Assembly: GCF_019396345.1 (NCBI RefSeq)
Contig: NZ_JAHKRM010000015.1
Coordinates: forward strand, 175,642 to 239,641
Source: Nonomuraea guangzhouensis
Lineage (GTDB): Bacteria; Actinomycetota; Actinomycetes; Streptosporangiales; Streptosporangiaceae
Reading direction: 5' to 3'
DNA length: 64,000 nucleotides
This document shows positions 1 to 7,548 of this stretch, piece by piece. A program made the translations under genes and the position numbers. Under the pieces are notes generated by a model, which worked only from the letters and a program-made list of their open reading frames with translations, was not told where the DNA came from and did not search any database. How positions within the stretch are numbered: position 1 is the first letter of the stretch; each line of letters starts with the position of its first letter.

Positions 1-287
1 ATGAACTCGAGGAAGGCCGGCAGCACCGACTCGATGCGCGGCGCGGCCACCACCATGGCGTCGGTGATGCCGGTCAGCACGGAGATGAACGGCGGGATCG
101 GCCCGCCGGGATCGACCAGCGTGGAGAACTCGCCGAGCACCTCGCCCGCCCGCACCTTGACCGCGCCGATCTCGGTGATCATGTGATCGGCGGGGGAGCC
201 CCCGGTCGTCTCGAGGTCGAACACGACGAACGTGACGTCGCTCAGCGGCGTGCCGAGCTCGTCGAGAGTGCCTTGAACCGGATCCAC
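1..287 (-). CDS. DEDD-family 3'-5' exonuclease, N-terminal part (runs off the window)
   Basis: Only the first 95 codons are present. Translation from GTG 287 shows the exonuclease motif I segment FVVFDLETTGG, with Asp and Glu as metal ligands, followed by the conserved ITEIGAVKV and LTGITDAMV segments of the DNA polymerase III epsilon-like DEDD fold. In actinobacteria this N-terminus usually belongs to a protein of roughly 580 residues that joins the exonuclease to a UvrC-like nuclease module, but that part lies outside the window, so the full architecture is inference. A TATGGT -10 box (minus strand, 301-296) lies 8 nt before the GTG and suggests a leaderless start. Transcribed divergently from the kinase gene at 374. 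Confidence 0.85.
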   Translation of the reverse strand, partial: MDPVQGTLDELGTPLSDVTFVVFDLETTGGSPADHMITEIGAVKVRAGEVLGEFSTLVDPGGPIPPFISVLTGITDAMVVAAPRIESVLPAFLEF

Positions 288-360
288 GAACCAAGACCAT
301 AGAGAGGAAGACCGACAGTTAGCCGTCGCGGGTGAATAACTGTTCCTCTTGAACCTTCGT

Positions 361-366
361 TACCCT
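361..366 (+). promoter_or_regulatory. -10 box of a leaderless promoter for the first Ser/Thr kinase
   Basis: TACCCT ends 7 nt before the ATG at 374, the spacing expected if transcription starts at or next to the start codon. No Shine-Dalgarno sequence precedes the ATG. No convincing -35 box is visible. Confidence 0.5.
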
Positions 367-373
367 TCCGTTT

Positions 374-1882
374 ATGTCCGGGGGAAGACTCGCCAGCCGC
401 TATTCACTGCTGCGGCCGCTCGGCAGCGGCGGCATGGGCAGGGTGTGGCTGGCCAGGGACGAGATGCTTGACCGCGAGGTGGCGGTCAAGGAGCTCACGC
501 TGCCCGACGGACTGCCCGCCAAGGAGCGCGGCGACCTCGTCACCAGGGCGGTCCGCGAGGCCCAGGCCACCGCCCGGCTGCGGCATCCGGGCATCGTCGC
601 GCTCCACGACGTCATCGTCGAGCACGACCGGCCGTGGCTGGTCATGGAGCTGCTGCGGGGCCGTACGCTCGCCGACGCGGTCCGGGAGCGCGGGGCGATG
701 CCGCCGGAGCAGGCCGCCAGGATCGGCGCGGCCGTCCTGGACGCCCTGGCCGCCGCGCACGCGCAGGGGTTGCAGCATCGCGACGTCAAGCCGGGCAACG
801 TGTTCCTCACCGACAGCGGCCGGGTGGTGCTCACCGACTTCGGCATCGCCCGGCAGGAGGGGCAGGCGACGCTGACGGAGCAGGGGCTGATGATCGGCTC
901 GCCGGGGTTCATCGCGCCCGAGCGGCTGGAGGGCGAGCTGGGCGGTTCGGCCAGCGACATCTGGTCGCTGGGGGCGACGCTGTTCACGGCCGCCGAGGGC
1001 AGGGCGGCCTACGACGGCTCGCCGGCCGAGCGGATCAAGGCCACGCTGACGCAGCCGCCTCCGCTCGCGCGGGGCCCGATCGGGCCGCTGCTCGCCGCCA
1101 TGATGGCGCGCCACCCCGCGGCCCGTCCTGACGCGCGGGCCGGGATCCACGCGCTGGAGGAGGTCGCGGCGGGCCGGACGGCCCGGCTCGCGGCGCATCA
1201 CGACATCACCGCGCCCGCCCGGGTGAAGCGCCGCGGCAGGGCGATCGTCTGGATCGCCGCCGCGGCGGCCGCGGTGCTCGCGGTCGGTGCGGGCGGTACG
1301 TACGTGGTGCTGAATGTCCTGAAAAATCATGATGAGGTGCCGGAGGCCTTCACCGTCCCCATGAACGTGTGCTCGCTGATCGCCCAGGCGGAGATCGGCG
1401 AGCTGCTGCACACCCAGCAGCCGCCCAAGCCGCAGCCCGGCTCCGACGACGTCGGCCCCAAGTGCGGCTGGCCGGTCCAGGGCACCGGCGTCGGACTGCA
1501 GCTCCAGAAGGACTCCGACACCGCCGACCCCTGGTCGATGACCCCGGTGACGGCTCACACGCTGCTGGGCAACCAGCAGCGCTACTGGGCCAAGTACAAC
1601 GAGGTCGACTGGACCTGGCCGGAGATCGGGGCGAAAGGCTCGCTCAAGGCCAAGCGCACCCCGGTCCGCACGCTCACCGGCGTCGGCGAGGAGGCGTTCA
1701 CCTTCGAGCTGACCGGGCCCTCGGGCCGGGTGCACTCCGCTCATATTTACTATCGCCTGGCGAACCTGGTGGTGAGCGTCGAATACACCACACTCGCCAC
1801 CAAGCCCACCGATGAGGACATCAAGCAGTCCGCGCTGAAGGCCGCGCGGGCCAGCGAGCAGGCGTTGCGCAGTGCAGGCTGA
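374..1882 (+). CDS. Membrane-anchored serine/threonine protein kinase
   Basis: 502 residues. An N-terminal kinase domain (about residues 8-265) carries the glycine loop GSGGMGRVW, ATP-binding Lys39 in VAVKE, catalytic HRDVKPGN with Asp137, and the DFG motif with Asp155. All catalytic residues are present, so the kinase should be active. One transmembrane helix follows at about 290-317, leaving about 185 residues outside the cell. The outer part has the pattern NVCSLIAQAEIGELL, a later C-x-W, and GVGEEAFTF, which resembles the DUF3558 lipoprotein family; that assignment is inference. The stop overlaps the next kinase gene by 11 bp, so the two are probably co-translated. Likely role: sensing an envelope signal and phosphorylating cytoplasmic targets. 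Confidence 0.92.
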   Translation: MSGGRLASRYSLLRPLGSGGMGRVWLARDEMLDREVAVKELTLPDGLPAKERGDLVTRAVREAQATARLRHPGIVALHDVIVEHDRPWLVMELLRGRTLADAVRERGAMPPEQAARIGAAVLDALAAAHAQGLQHRDVKPGNVFLTDSGRVVLTDFGIARQEGQATLTEQGLMIGSPGFIAPERLEGELGGSASDIWSLGATLFTAAEGRAAYDGSPAERIKATLTQPPPLARGPIGPLLAAMMARHPAARPDARAGIHALEEVAAGRTARLAAHHDITAPARVKRRGRAIVWIAAAAAAVLAVGAGGTYVVLNVLKNHDEVPEAFTVPMNVCSLIAQAEIGELLHTQQPPKPQPGSDDVGPKCGWPVQGTGVGLQLQKDSDTADPWSMTPVTAHTLLGNQQRYWAKYNEVDWTWPEIGAKGSLKAKRTPVRTLTGVGEEAFTFELTGPSGRVHSAHIYYRLANLVVSVEYTTLATKPTDEDIKQSALKAARASEQALRSAG

Positions 1883-3299
1883 CTTCTACCTGCTGGCCGG
1901 CCGTTACCGCCTGGTCGAGCGGCTCGGCGAAGGCGGCGCGGGCACCGTGTGGCGGGCGATCGACCAGACGCTCGACCGGCAGGTCGCGGTCAAGCAGATG
2001 CGGCTGCCGGCCGAGCTGACGCCGCGCCAGCGGGCCGAGTTCGCCGACCGGGCCATTCACGAGGCCAGGTCGGCGGGACGGCTGCGCGACCCCGCCATCG
2101 TGCTCGTCCACGACGTGGTGCTCGACGGCGATCAGCCGTGGATCGTCATGGACCTGGTCGCCGGGCGCTCACTCGACAAGGTCATCAAGGAACGGGGCCC
2201 GCTGCCGCCGGAGGCCGTGGCCCGCATCGGGCTCCAGGTGCTGTCGGCGCTGCGGGTGGCGCACGCGCACGGCATTCTGCACCAGGACGTCAAACCGGCC
2301 AACATCATGCTCGACGCCGACGGCTCGGCCATGCTCACCGACTTCGGCATCGCCACCCCGATGGGCGGGCGGGGAGACCGGCAGGGCACCGCGGGCTCAC
2401 CCGGTTACATGGCGCCCGAACGGCTGAACGAGCATGCCGCCGGCCCCGCCTCCGACCTGTGGTCGCTCGGCGCGAGCCTCTACACCGCGGTGGAGGGCCG
2501 GCCGCCGTTCGAGCGCGCCCTGCCCGCCGCCGTGGCCGCCGCGGTGCTGCTGCACGAACCGCCGTTCCCGGCCAGGGCGGGGCGCGAGCTCGGCGGGCTG
2601 CTGATGGCCATGCTGGCCAAGGACCCCGCGGCCCGGCCGACAGCCGAGCAGATCGGCGAACGGTTGAGCGGCTCGCCCCGGGCTCGCCGGCGCCGATGGT
2701 GGCTCGTTCCGGCGGCGCTGGCCGCCGTCGCCGTGGTGGGCGTGGGCGGCTGGTACGGCCTGGCCGTTCTGAACGGGCCGAAGGAGACGGGCAGGTTCGC
2801 CTCCGCCCCGGACCCGTGCGGGCTGATCGGTGACGCGCGGGCCGGGCAGTTGCTGAAGGACACGGTGCAGCGGCTGCGCACCAGGCCGGGCGAGTGCGTG
2901 TGGCAGGTGCGCGACGGCTCCCAGATCACCCGCTCGATCATCGTGCGGACCAGGGCCGAGCAGCCCGACGCCGACTACAGCGGTCCCGCCGTGGCCCGGC
3001 TGCGGTTCGACAGCGAGCACGGCAGCCGCGCCGCGGCGAAGGGCACGGTGTTCCGCAAGACCACCGGTCTCCTGGCCGACGTGTCCGGCGTGGGTGAGGC
3101 GGCGTTCGTCCAGGACACCTTCGAGTTCTACCTGAGCAGCACCGAATCCGGCCGATCGGACAGCACCCTGCTCTTCCGCACGAGTAACCTCGTGGGCGAG
3201 GTCATCCTGCACCGCGAGGACGTCAAGCCGAACACTCCGGCCGACAGGAAGACGGCGATCGAGGCCGCGCGTGTCGTCTCCGCGGCGCTGGACAACTGA
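1872..3299 (+). CDS. Second membrane Ser/Thr kinase, non-RD type (HQD instead of HRD)
   Basis: 475 residues from GTG 1872, inside the end of the previous gene. Kinase domain about 10-250: glycine loop GEGGAGTVW, ATP Lys41, catalytic loop LHQDVKPAN with Asp139, DFG Asp157, and GSPGYMAPE. The arginine that normally precedes the catalytic Asp is Gln138, which makes this a non-RD kinase; such kinases usually do not depend on activation-loop phosphorylation. One transmembrane helix lies at about 256-280. The outer part repeats the scheme of its neighbours: DPCGLIGDARAGQLL, then C-x-W, then DVSGVGEAAF. Most likely arose by duplication of the first kinase. Its function relative to the RD kinase beside it is unknown. 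Confidence 0.92.
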   Translation: MQADFYLLAGRYRLVERLGEGGAGTVWRAIDQTLDRQVAVKQMRLPAELTPRQRAEFADRAIHEARSAGRLRDPAIVLVHDVVLDGDQPWIVMDLVAGRSLDKVIKERGPLPPEAVARIGLQVLSALRVAHAHGILHQDVKPANIMLDADGSAMLTDFGIATPMGGRGDRQGTAGSPGYMAPERLNEHAAGPASDLWSLGASLYTAVEGRPPFERALPAAVAAAVLLHEPPFPARAGRELGGLLMAMLAKDPAARPTAEQIGERLSGSPRARRRRWWLVPAALAAVAVVGVGGWYGLAVLNGPKETGRFASAPDPCGLIGDARAGQLLKDTVQRLRTRPGECVWQVRDGSQITRSIIVRTRAEQPDADYSGPAVARLRFDSEHGSRAAAKGTVFRKTTGLLADVSGVGEAAFVQDTFEFYLSSTESGRSDSTLLFRTSNLVGEVILHREDVKPNTPADRKTAIEAARVVSAALDN

Positions 3300-3303
3300 G
3301 CCC

Positions 3304-3336
3304 TTGCAAGTGTCTTGCAAGCGGTGTGACTAGCAT
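3304..3336 (+). promoter_or_regulatory. Promoter with tandem TTGCAAG repeats upstream of the third sensor gene
   Basis: TTGCAAG (3304-3310), 4 bp, TTGCAAG (3315-3321), then 9 bp and a TAGCAT -10 box (3331-3336). The repeats are exactly 11 bp apart, one helical turn, as in sites for OmpR-type response regulators. A transcript starting about 3343 would begin after the upstream in-frame starts (3326, 3335) and just before the AGGAG site used for GTG 3374. The same layout occurs at 5054 and 59040. Confidence 0.5.
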
Positions 3337-3373
3337 GTTTCCCCCTAAGTCAGGGCAACCTCAGGAGTCCCTC

Positions 3374-4894
3374 GTGCAACCCGGTAGCGCGTTCGAGCCG
3401 CCGACCAACCCCTATCGGATCCCGGGCAGGCAGTTCGAGCAGCCGACCATGCCACCGGGCCCGTCCGGGCCGCCGCCGCCCCCGCCGCGCAGGTCATGGA
3501 TCCTGCCGGTGGTGGCCGTCACCGTGGTCGTGCTGATCGCGGGCGGCGCGGGCGCTTACCTGGTGTACGGGGAGGTCTCCGGCTCCACGCCGTCGACGGG
3601 GACCAAGCCGGTCAAGCCGCCCGCGTCCGCGACGGCCGCGACGGCCGCGGCGCTCGACGTGTGCTCGATGCTGCCCAAGAGCGAGGCCGAGCGCCTCGTG
3701 CCGCAGGCGACGGTGGCCAAGGACTCCCGGGACTCCGAGTACACGCTCAACTTCACCTGCAACTGGATCAACCGCCGCATCTCGTTCGGCGAATACTGGC
3801 GCAGCCGGGAGGTCGACGTACGCGTTGAGCAGCACCGCGGCGACGGCGCCAAGACCGGCCGGACCATGGCCCAGAACACCTACGACATCGACTACGGCAG
3901 CGGCAAGTACAACGAGACGGCCAAGCCCACCCCGAAGAAGGGGGAGAAGGAGTACATCTCCCCGATCAAGGACGTGCCGGGCATCGGTGACGCCGCGTTC
4001 GCCCAGTACACCTGGCGCCGTTCCGGCAAGCTGCTCTGGTACTCCTTCGGCGAGGCCCACGCCCGCGTCGACGACATGACGATCAAGGTCAAGTACCAGG
4101 CCGACCAGCAGCGCAAGGACTCGCAGATCCTCAGCAACGCGACCACCCAGTCGGTCACGGAGGCCAACGCGATCCGCGAGGCCAGCGGCGTGCTCGGGCA
4201 CATCGCCAAGGGCATCGCCGCGTGGAAGGCGCAGCACCCGAACGTGCTGGCCCAGCCGGACAAGGCCGCGGTCACCACCACGCCCAAGCCCGAGGCGACG
4301 CCCTCGCCCACCGTCCTGGCCGTCTTCCCGGCCGCCTGCCAGGGCGTGACCGAACTGGCCACCCGCCTGGTCCCCTCGCCCACGCCGCGGGCCCGCGGCA
4401 CCGAGGCGGGCGGCGACGCGCAGACCGAGTGCCGGTGGCTGAACATGGACATCCCCGTGGGCGACGACGTCAAGCGGATCCGCAGCGCGCTGATCACCAC
4501 ACACCGCTTCACCAACCGCGCCGGCGCCGAGGACGCGCCCGCCGCCCGCGCCTTCTACACGGGCCAGCGCGGCAGCCGCGGCAGCACCGCGGACTCCTCC
4601 ATAGGCGGCATCACCTGGAGCAAGCTGTCCGAGGTCAAGGGATTGGGTGAGGCGGCCTTCAGCCAGTACGCGCAGCTCAGGCACGGCGACACGCACGCCG
4701 CCACGGGCACGGTGCTGCTGCGGCAGGGGGCGACGGTGATCGTGGTCGACTACTCGGGCGCCGAGCGGCCCAAGGACGAGCCCGCCAACTCGCCCAAGGT
4801 CAAGATGATGGCCGACAAGGAAGCCCGCGACGGCGCACTCTCCCTGGCCAAGACGTATCTGGCCGAGCTGGCCAAGAAGCCGATCGGCAGCTGA
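3374..4894 (+). CDS. Membrane-anchored protein with two sensor-like extracellular domains, no kinase
   Basis: 506 residues from GTG 3374, chosen because AGGAG ends 7 nt upstream; a GTG at 3326 and an ATG at 3335 are in frame but lack such a site. A short Pro-rich cytoplasmic segment (PPPPPPRRS) precedes one transmembrane helix at about 43-65. The outside part contains two copies of the domain seen once in each upstream kinase: one beginning DVCSMLPKSEAERLV and ending at PGIGDAAFAQY, the second beginning AACQGVTELATRLV and ending at KGLGEAAFSQY. Each copy has paired Cys residues and a C-x-W. I do not recognise the protein. A co-receptor or decoy for the kinases is possible, but this is inference. 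Confidence 0.8.
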   Translation: MQPGSAFEPPTNPYRIPGRQFEQPTMPPGPSGPPPPPPRRSWILPVVAVTVVVLIAGGAGAYLVYGEVSGSTPSTGTKPVKPPASATAATAAALDVCSMLPKSEAERLVPQATVAKDSRDSEYTLNFTCNWINRRISFGEYWRSREVDVRVEQHRGDGAKTGRTMAQNTYDIDYGSGKYNETAKPTPKKGEKEYISPIKDVPGIGDAAFAQYTWRRSGKLLWYSFGEAHARVDDMTIKVKYQADQQRKDSQILSNATTQSVTEANAIREASGVLGHIAKGIAAWKAQHPNVLAQPDKAAVTTTPKPEATPSPTVLAVFPAACQGVTELATRLVPSPTPRARGTEAGGDAQTECRWLNMDIPVGDDVKRIRSALITTHRFTNRAGAEDAPAARAFYTGQRGSRGSTADSSIGGITWSKLSEVKGLGEAAFSQYAQLRHGDTHAATGTVLLRQGATVIVVDYSGAERPKDEPANSPKVKMMADKEARDGALSLAKTYLAELAKKPIGS

Positions 4895-5165
4895 CCGCCC
4901 GTCCGGGCGTCCAGTGGCCTCTGTCGCGGGCGGCGAGGCCGGTCGCGGTCACTGGGATGGACGGCGCCGCGCCGGACGTCTGGGGGCCGCTCAGCTCCTT
5001 GGGGCCGGTACCTCGTTCACCAGGCACGATGTTGACGACAACCCTCAACAAGGCTGCAAGTGGCCTGCAAGTACGGCAAATAATGTTGACCCCGAACAGC
5101 AAATGAGCCGCGTGGTCTCGCTTGTCCAAGACAGGGGCATGGGCAAGCCGGGGGAGATCCGCGGC
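4895..5165. other. Gap between converging genes holding an orphan promoter
   Basis: No convincing gene. The stretch contains the tandem CTGCAAG promoter described at 5054. Open frames crossing it have no ribosome site and run into the antisense of the following gene. No clear hairpin terminator was seen. Confidence 0.5.
5054..5086 (+). promoter_or_regulatory. Orphan promoter with tandem CTGCAAG repeats
   Basis: CTGCAAG (5054-5060), 4 bp, CTGCAAG (5065-5071), 9 bp, TAATGT (5081-5086): the same geometry as at 3304. No gene begins downstream on this strand. A transcript would run antisense into the 3' end of the PH-domain gene at 5166-6728, so a small or antisense RNA is the likely product if the promoter is active. 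Read on the other strand, the pair is CTTGCAG-N4-CTTGCAG, similar to repeats described in Streptomyces amylase promoters. Confidence 0.4.
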
Positions 5166-6728
5166 TCACTGTTGTCCTCGGGCGAGGAAGGGCTCCAGCA
5201 GGCCGGGCACGGCCCGCGCCGCCAGGTCGAGCCCGTCGCCCGTGCCGACGTCGACCACGTCGTAGTGCCCCTCGCCCGCCGCCGTCGTCGCCGAGAGCGT
5301 GAGCAGGCCGGCGCGGCGCTGGAAGAACGACTGCTCGATCGTCCAGCCGACGATGCCGCTCCGGTCGAGCGCGACCGTACGCCGCACGGCCGAGCCCTTC
5401 CTGGTGACCAGATGGCGCGGGCCGAGCGCGTGGCCGAGTCCCCGGTAGGCGTCGGCGGCCAGCCACAGGCCGGCCGGGAACCCGATCGCGAGCACGGCCG
5501 CGGGCCAGATCCAGCCGCCCGGCCACGTCCACAGGAGCGGCGGCAGCCCGGCCAGAGCCGCCAGCGCCGCGACGGTGGCGAGCGCGCGAACGACGCGCCG
5601 GCGCCCGGCCGCCGCCGGATGCGCCACCAGCCCGGCCCGCCACGGACCCGCCGCCGCTGCGGCCTGCCATGGGTCCGCGGTGGACCGCCACGGTTCAGTC
5701 TCGGGCGTCGCCGCGTCGGACCGGCCCAGGTTCGCGACGCGTTCGGCGATCTGCTCGGCCAGCGCGCGGGGGAGCGGTGGGGTGAGCGCGGCCACGTCCT
5801 CCGTCTCGTTCTCCGCGGCCTTGCCCAGCCCGGTGGCGACGGCCTTGACCCGCGCTCCGCCGCCCAGCCGCAACAGCAGCGGCTCGCTGAGCTCCACGCC
5901 GCGCAGCCGCCGCTCCTCCAGCGTCAGCGACCGGCTGGTCAGCAGCCCTCTGCGCAGCCGGAGCCGGCCAGGCTCGCGCTCCAGCCGGTAGCGCCCCCAC
6001 GACTCGGCGAACAGCAGCATCGCGCCCGCCACCCCGACCACCACGTTGACCGCCACGAGCAGCGGCACCGCCGACCACGGCCGCCCGGTGACCCAGCCCC
6101 AGGCGTCCGAGGCCGTCCCGGTGGTGAACAGGTTCACGCCGAACGCGTCGAGCAGCTTGTAAAGCGCTCCCAGCACCAGCGCGCCGCCCGCGAACGACCA
6201 CACCGTCAGCGGCGCGTACCTGATCCAGGCCCACCGCAGCTCCGCCACCGCGCCGCCGTCCCCGAGCGGGACCGCGCCGGTCCGCAGCAGGGTGCGGCGC
6301 AGCGCCTCGGCCTCCTGCCTGGGCAGCGGGTCCAGGGTGAGCTCGGTCCCCTCGCCCGCGTGCTCTCCGGTGCCGACCTTGACGACGGTCAGCCCGAACA
6401 CCCGCCGTACCGGATCCGCCCTGAGGTCGACGCTGCGCACGCGGTCGCGCGGGATCGAGCGGTGCTGGCGTACGGCGATGCCCGAGCGCAGCTCCAGGCG
6501 CTCCGCGGTGAGCCGCCACCGGGTCGAGCGGAGCCGCGCGACGTCGTACGCCAGCACGCCGGCCACGATCAGCGCCGCGGCGCCCCCGCCCGCCGCGACC
6601 GTCGCGCCGGGCGACCAGTCGAGCCCGATCAGCGTACGGGCCAGGACGGTCACCACGGGCGCCACGATCGCCAGGGACAGGACCGACGACGCGCCCAGAC
6701 TCCGCGAGGAGAGCTTGCGCCAGCTCAC
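5166..6728 (-). CDS. YdbT-like membrane protein with repeated bacterial PH (DUF304) domains
   Basis: 520 residues from GTG 6728, which overlaps the stop of the upstream gene by 4 bp (GTGA). Several hydrophobic pairs (about residues 15-60, 175-250, 375-430) alternate with bacterial PH segments of the type LTAERLELRSGIAVRQHRSIPRDRVRSVD, in which the I-P-R-x-R-I/V core is typical of the YdbS/YdbT family. At least two such segments are visible, with a third near the C-terminus. The family is membrane-associated; in Bacillus, ydbST is linked to resistance to certain bacteriocins. Encoded in an operon with the two genes upstream. Molecular function unknown. Confidence 0.8.
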   Translation of the reverse strand: MSWRKLSSRSLGASSVLSLAIVAPVVTVLARTLIGLDWSPGATVAAGGGAAALIVAGVLAYDVARLRSTRWRLTAERLELRSGIAVRQHRSIPRDRVRSVDLRADPVRRVFGLTVVKVGTGEHAGEGTELTLDPLPRQEAEALRRTLLRTGAVPLGDGGAVAELRWAWIRYAPLTVWSFAGGALVLGALYKLLDAFGVNLFTTGTASDAWGWVTGRPWSAVPLLVAVNVVVGVAGAMLLFAESWGRYRLEREPGRLRLRRGLLTSRSLTLEERRLRGVELSEPLLLRLGGGARVKAVATGLGKAAENETEDVAALTPPLPRALAEQIAERVANLGRSDAATPETEPWRSTADPWQAAAAAGPWRAGLVAHPAAAGRRRVVRALATVAALAALAGLPPLLWTWPGGWIWPAAVLAIGFPAGLWLAADAYRGLGHALGPRHLVTRKGSAVRRTVALDRSGIVGWTIEQSFFQRRAGLLTLSATTAAGEGHYDVVDVGTGDGLDLAARAVPGLLEPFLARGQQ

Positions 6729-7213
6729 GTCGCATCACCCGGCGTCGCCTGGGTGATCGCGGTGAGCCGCTCCGCCAACTCGGCGGCCAGCTCATGGTCC
6801 AGCGCCTCGATCTTGATCGCGCCCGCGGCCGAGGCCGTGGTCACCGTGACGTCGGCCAGCCCGAACAGTCGCTGCACCGGCCCCCGCGCGGTGTCGACCG
6901 TCTGGATGCGCGACATCGGCGCGACCCGCCAGGTGTGGGTCAGCCAGCCCTTCCGTGTGTAGACGGCCTCGCCGGTGACCTCCCAGCGCTCCACCCGGTA
7001 GTACGCGCGCGGCGCGGCCACCGCCAGCACCAGGCAGCCCACGGCGAACACGGCCGTCACCACCCCCAGCCAGGCGGGCCGGCCGGTGAACAGCCAGTAG
7101 GCCGCCACCGCGGCGGCGGCCACCGGCCCGGCCAGGAGCATCGCCTGAACCGTCCACCAGGAGATCGCCCGCCGGTCCGCCTGGTTGCGCGGCGGACGCA
7201 GTGTCGTGCTCAT
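6725..7213 (-). CDS. YdbS-like membrane protein with one bacterial PH (DUF304) domain
   Basis: 162 residues from ATG 7213; a longer frame continues upstream, but the ATG overlaps the stop of the preceding gene in the usual ATGA arrangement. Two transmembrane helices (about 24-68) are followed by the PH core YYRVERWEVTGEAVYTRKG, PMSRIQTVDTARGPVQRLFG and a short charged tail. This is the standard single-domain partner of YdbT-type proteins, and the two probably form one membrane complex. The operon order is small membrane protein, YdbS-like, YdbT-like. Confidence 0.8.
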   Translation of the reverse strand: MSTTLRPPRNQADRRAISWWTVQAMLLAGPVAAAAVAAYWLFTGRPAWLGVVTAVFAVGCLVLAVAAPRAYYRVERWEVTGEAVYTRKGWLTHTWRVAPMSRIQTVDTARGPVQRLFGLADVTVTTASAAGAIKIEALDHELAAELAERLTAITQATPGDAT

Positions 7214-7437
7214 GTCCGGTCCGCCTTCCCGCTCATCGACGCCGAGGCCGACAGCAGCGCCAGCCCGAGGACGCCGATGACGATGGAAGCGAAGATCTCG
7301 CGGCCTTGGAGGAACGGCAGGTGGTTGACCAGCAGCAGGTCGTGGGCCCAGCGCCACCAGCCCAGCAGGGTGTTGACCACGCCGCCGACGCCTTGCACCA
7401 CCAGCAGCCAGCCCGCCACGTCGAGTATCGCCTTCAT
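7210..7437 (-). CDS. Small two-helix membrane protein, first gene of the PH-domain operon
   Basis: 75 residues with two hydrophobic stretches (about 5-27 and 48-66) separated by a Trp-rich loop (GWWRWAHDLL). No recognised family. Its ATGA overlap with the YdbS-like gene indicates co-translation, so it may be an accessory subunit. The ATG at 7437 is preceded by a weak GGGTGA ribosome site. Confidence 0.7.
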   Translation of the reverse strand: MKAILDVAGWLLVVQGVGGVVNTLLGWWRWAHDLLLVNHLPFLQGREIFASIVIGVLGLALLSASASMSGKADRT

Positions 7438-7512
7438 GTCACCCAGCGTTCCGTGCGCGGAGGCTCCGGCGCGTCGGCCGTAGGTCTCGGCGGGTATCGA
7501 CTTTGGTCGCTG

Positions 7513-7540
7513 TTCCCCGGCCGGGGGAAGGGCCTAACCT
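7513..7540 (+). promoter_or_regulatory. Dyad and -10 box in front of the first histidine kinase
   Basis: TTCCCCGGCCGGGGGAA (7513-7529) is an almost perfect inverted repeat, followed by a TAACCT -10-like box (7535-7540) 8 nt before the GTG at 7549. The dyad occupies the promoter spacer, which suits an operator, perhaps for the downstream response regulator. Confidence 0.4.
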
Positions 7541-7548
7541 CGGGGAAC

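Noticed and set aside
404..1744. Long minus-strand ORFs opposite the kinase genes (also 2397-3320, 3494-4696, 7534-8667)
   Set aside because: Arg/Pro/Gly/His-rich composition typical of GC-rich shadow frames, no ribosome sites, and the plus strand encodes clear families.
4914..6962. 682-codon plus-strand ORF
   Set aside because: Opposite the PH-domain genes, which have recognisable motifs and coupled starts; its composition (RR, QP, RP runs) is non-protein-like.
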